From assembly GCA_013407085.1 (NCBI GenBank), contig JACCGJ010001611.1, forward strand, positions 91,725-155,724: a stretch of DNA of 64,000 nucleotides, in the 5' to 3' direction. This DNA comes from Atriophallophorus winterbourni. Lineage: Eukaryota; Platyhelminthes; Trematoda; Plagiorchiida; Microphallidae. The position numbers were made by a program, and so were the translations under genes. Below the pieces are notes generated by a model. It was not told where the DNA came from, ran no database searches, and saw only the letters and a program-made list of their open reading frames with translations. Positions 63,775-64,000 of this stretch are shown here, piece by piece (positions within the stretch are counted from its first letter, which is position 1; the number at the start of each line of letters is the position of its first letter).

Positions 63775-64000
63775 TCATCATCATCATCATTCACAGACAG
63801 CCTACACCGTAGCGCGTACCGAAATGCTAACTGTCCACAACATGAAAAAGGTAAAATCCTAACAGATGGGGAGAGGTGGGACGTAAATTGCTACGGCTTC
63901 TATGAAAGAGTAAGCACAAACAAACCGGGATGAGTTGCCTACACCTCGAATGGAACATACATTCAAACAGTTTCGTGAATGAGTAGAGCGACATCAGCAT
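63775..64000 (+). repeat. Rep-C copy, runs off window
   Basis: (TCA)n, TCACAGACAGCCTACACCGT, ACACCTCGAATGGAACATAC, GAGCGACATCAGCAT at the window end. Confidence 0.82.

Noticed and set aside
1..64000. CRISPR arrays, bacterial operons or prophage features
   Set aside because: Spliced genes, eukaryotic retroelements and sparse coding density show nuclear eukaryotic DNA. The repeats are dispersed, not regularly spaced.

Overview
This window looks like nuclear DNA of a flatworm, most likely a digenean trematode. Coding sequence is a small fraction, cut into short exons with GT-AG introns. The repeats combine RTE-type and CR1-type non-LTR retrotransposons, a Penelope-like element and a gypsy element of CsRn1 character, a mix familiar from liver-fluke and schistosome genomes. 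The species assignment is inference.

Two conserved host genes can be rebuilt exon by exon, both on the minus strand. (1) EXOC2/Sec5, the Ral-binding exocyst subunit: start codon at 6410, seven phase-compatible coding exons (342 codons) down to position 12, then running off the left edge. (2) A PPP1R12/MYPT myosin-phosphatase targeting subunit: thirteen exons from 59491 (ankyrin repeats, upstream exons not found) to a stop codon at 28992, giving 690 residues with the ankyrin C-terminal half, the RRSTQGV inhibitory phosphosite and the C-terminal coiled coil. Intron phases agree at every junction in both genes. Both act at the actomyosin/secretion interface, but their adjacency need not be functional.

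The 6.4-29 kb interval between them is a transposon accumulation. In order: Rep-B copies, two decayed plus-strand CR1-like copies (9.2-12.5 kb), a nearly complete minus-strand CR1 (13.1-16.8 kb), a gypsy element (17.4-20.8 kb) interrupted by an antisense CR1, a Penelope-like element bounded by about 325-bp inverted repeats (21.2-23.1 kb), an RTE 3' fragment (23.7 kb) and an internally deleted RTE (25.4-27.7 kb). The PPP1R12 introns hold further RTE copies; the best (37.1-39.7 kb) keeps a 492-codon reverse-transcriptase frame.

Three short repeat families recur. Rep-A (about 240 bp, about 35 copies or fragments, both strands) ends in a variable tandem tail (CATA, CATCA, ATGAT) and makes target-site duplications of 9-16 bp, so it behaves as a retroposon; its 3' half can fold into three adjacent hairpins. 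Rep-B (GC-rich, 350-680 bp) is the 5' leader of the RTE element, in one case fused directly to the RTE 3' tail. Rep-C (about 330 bp) is unclassified and is a repeated target for Rep-A. Two TGTA microsatellites lie at Rep-A tails. Positions 46685-47684 are an assembly gap of exactly 1000 N.
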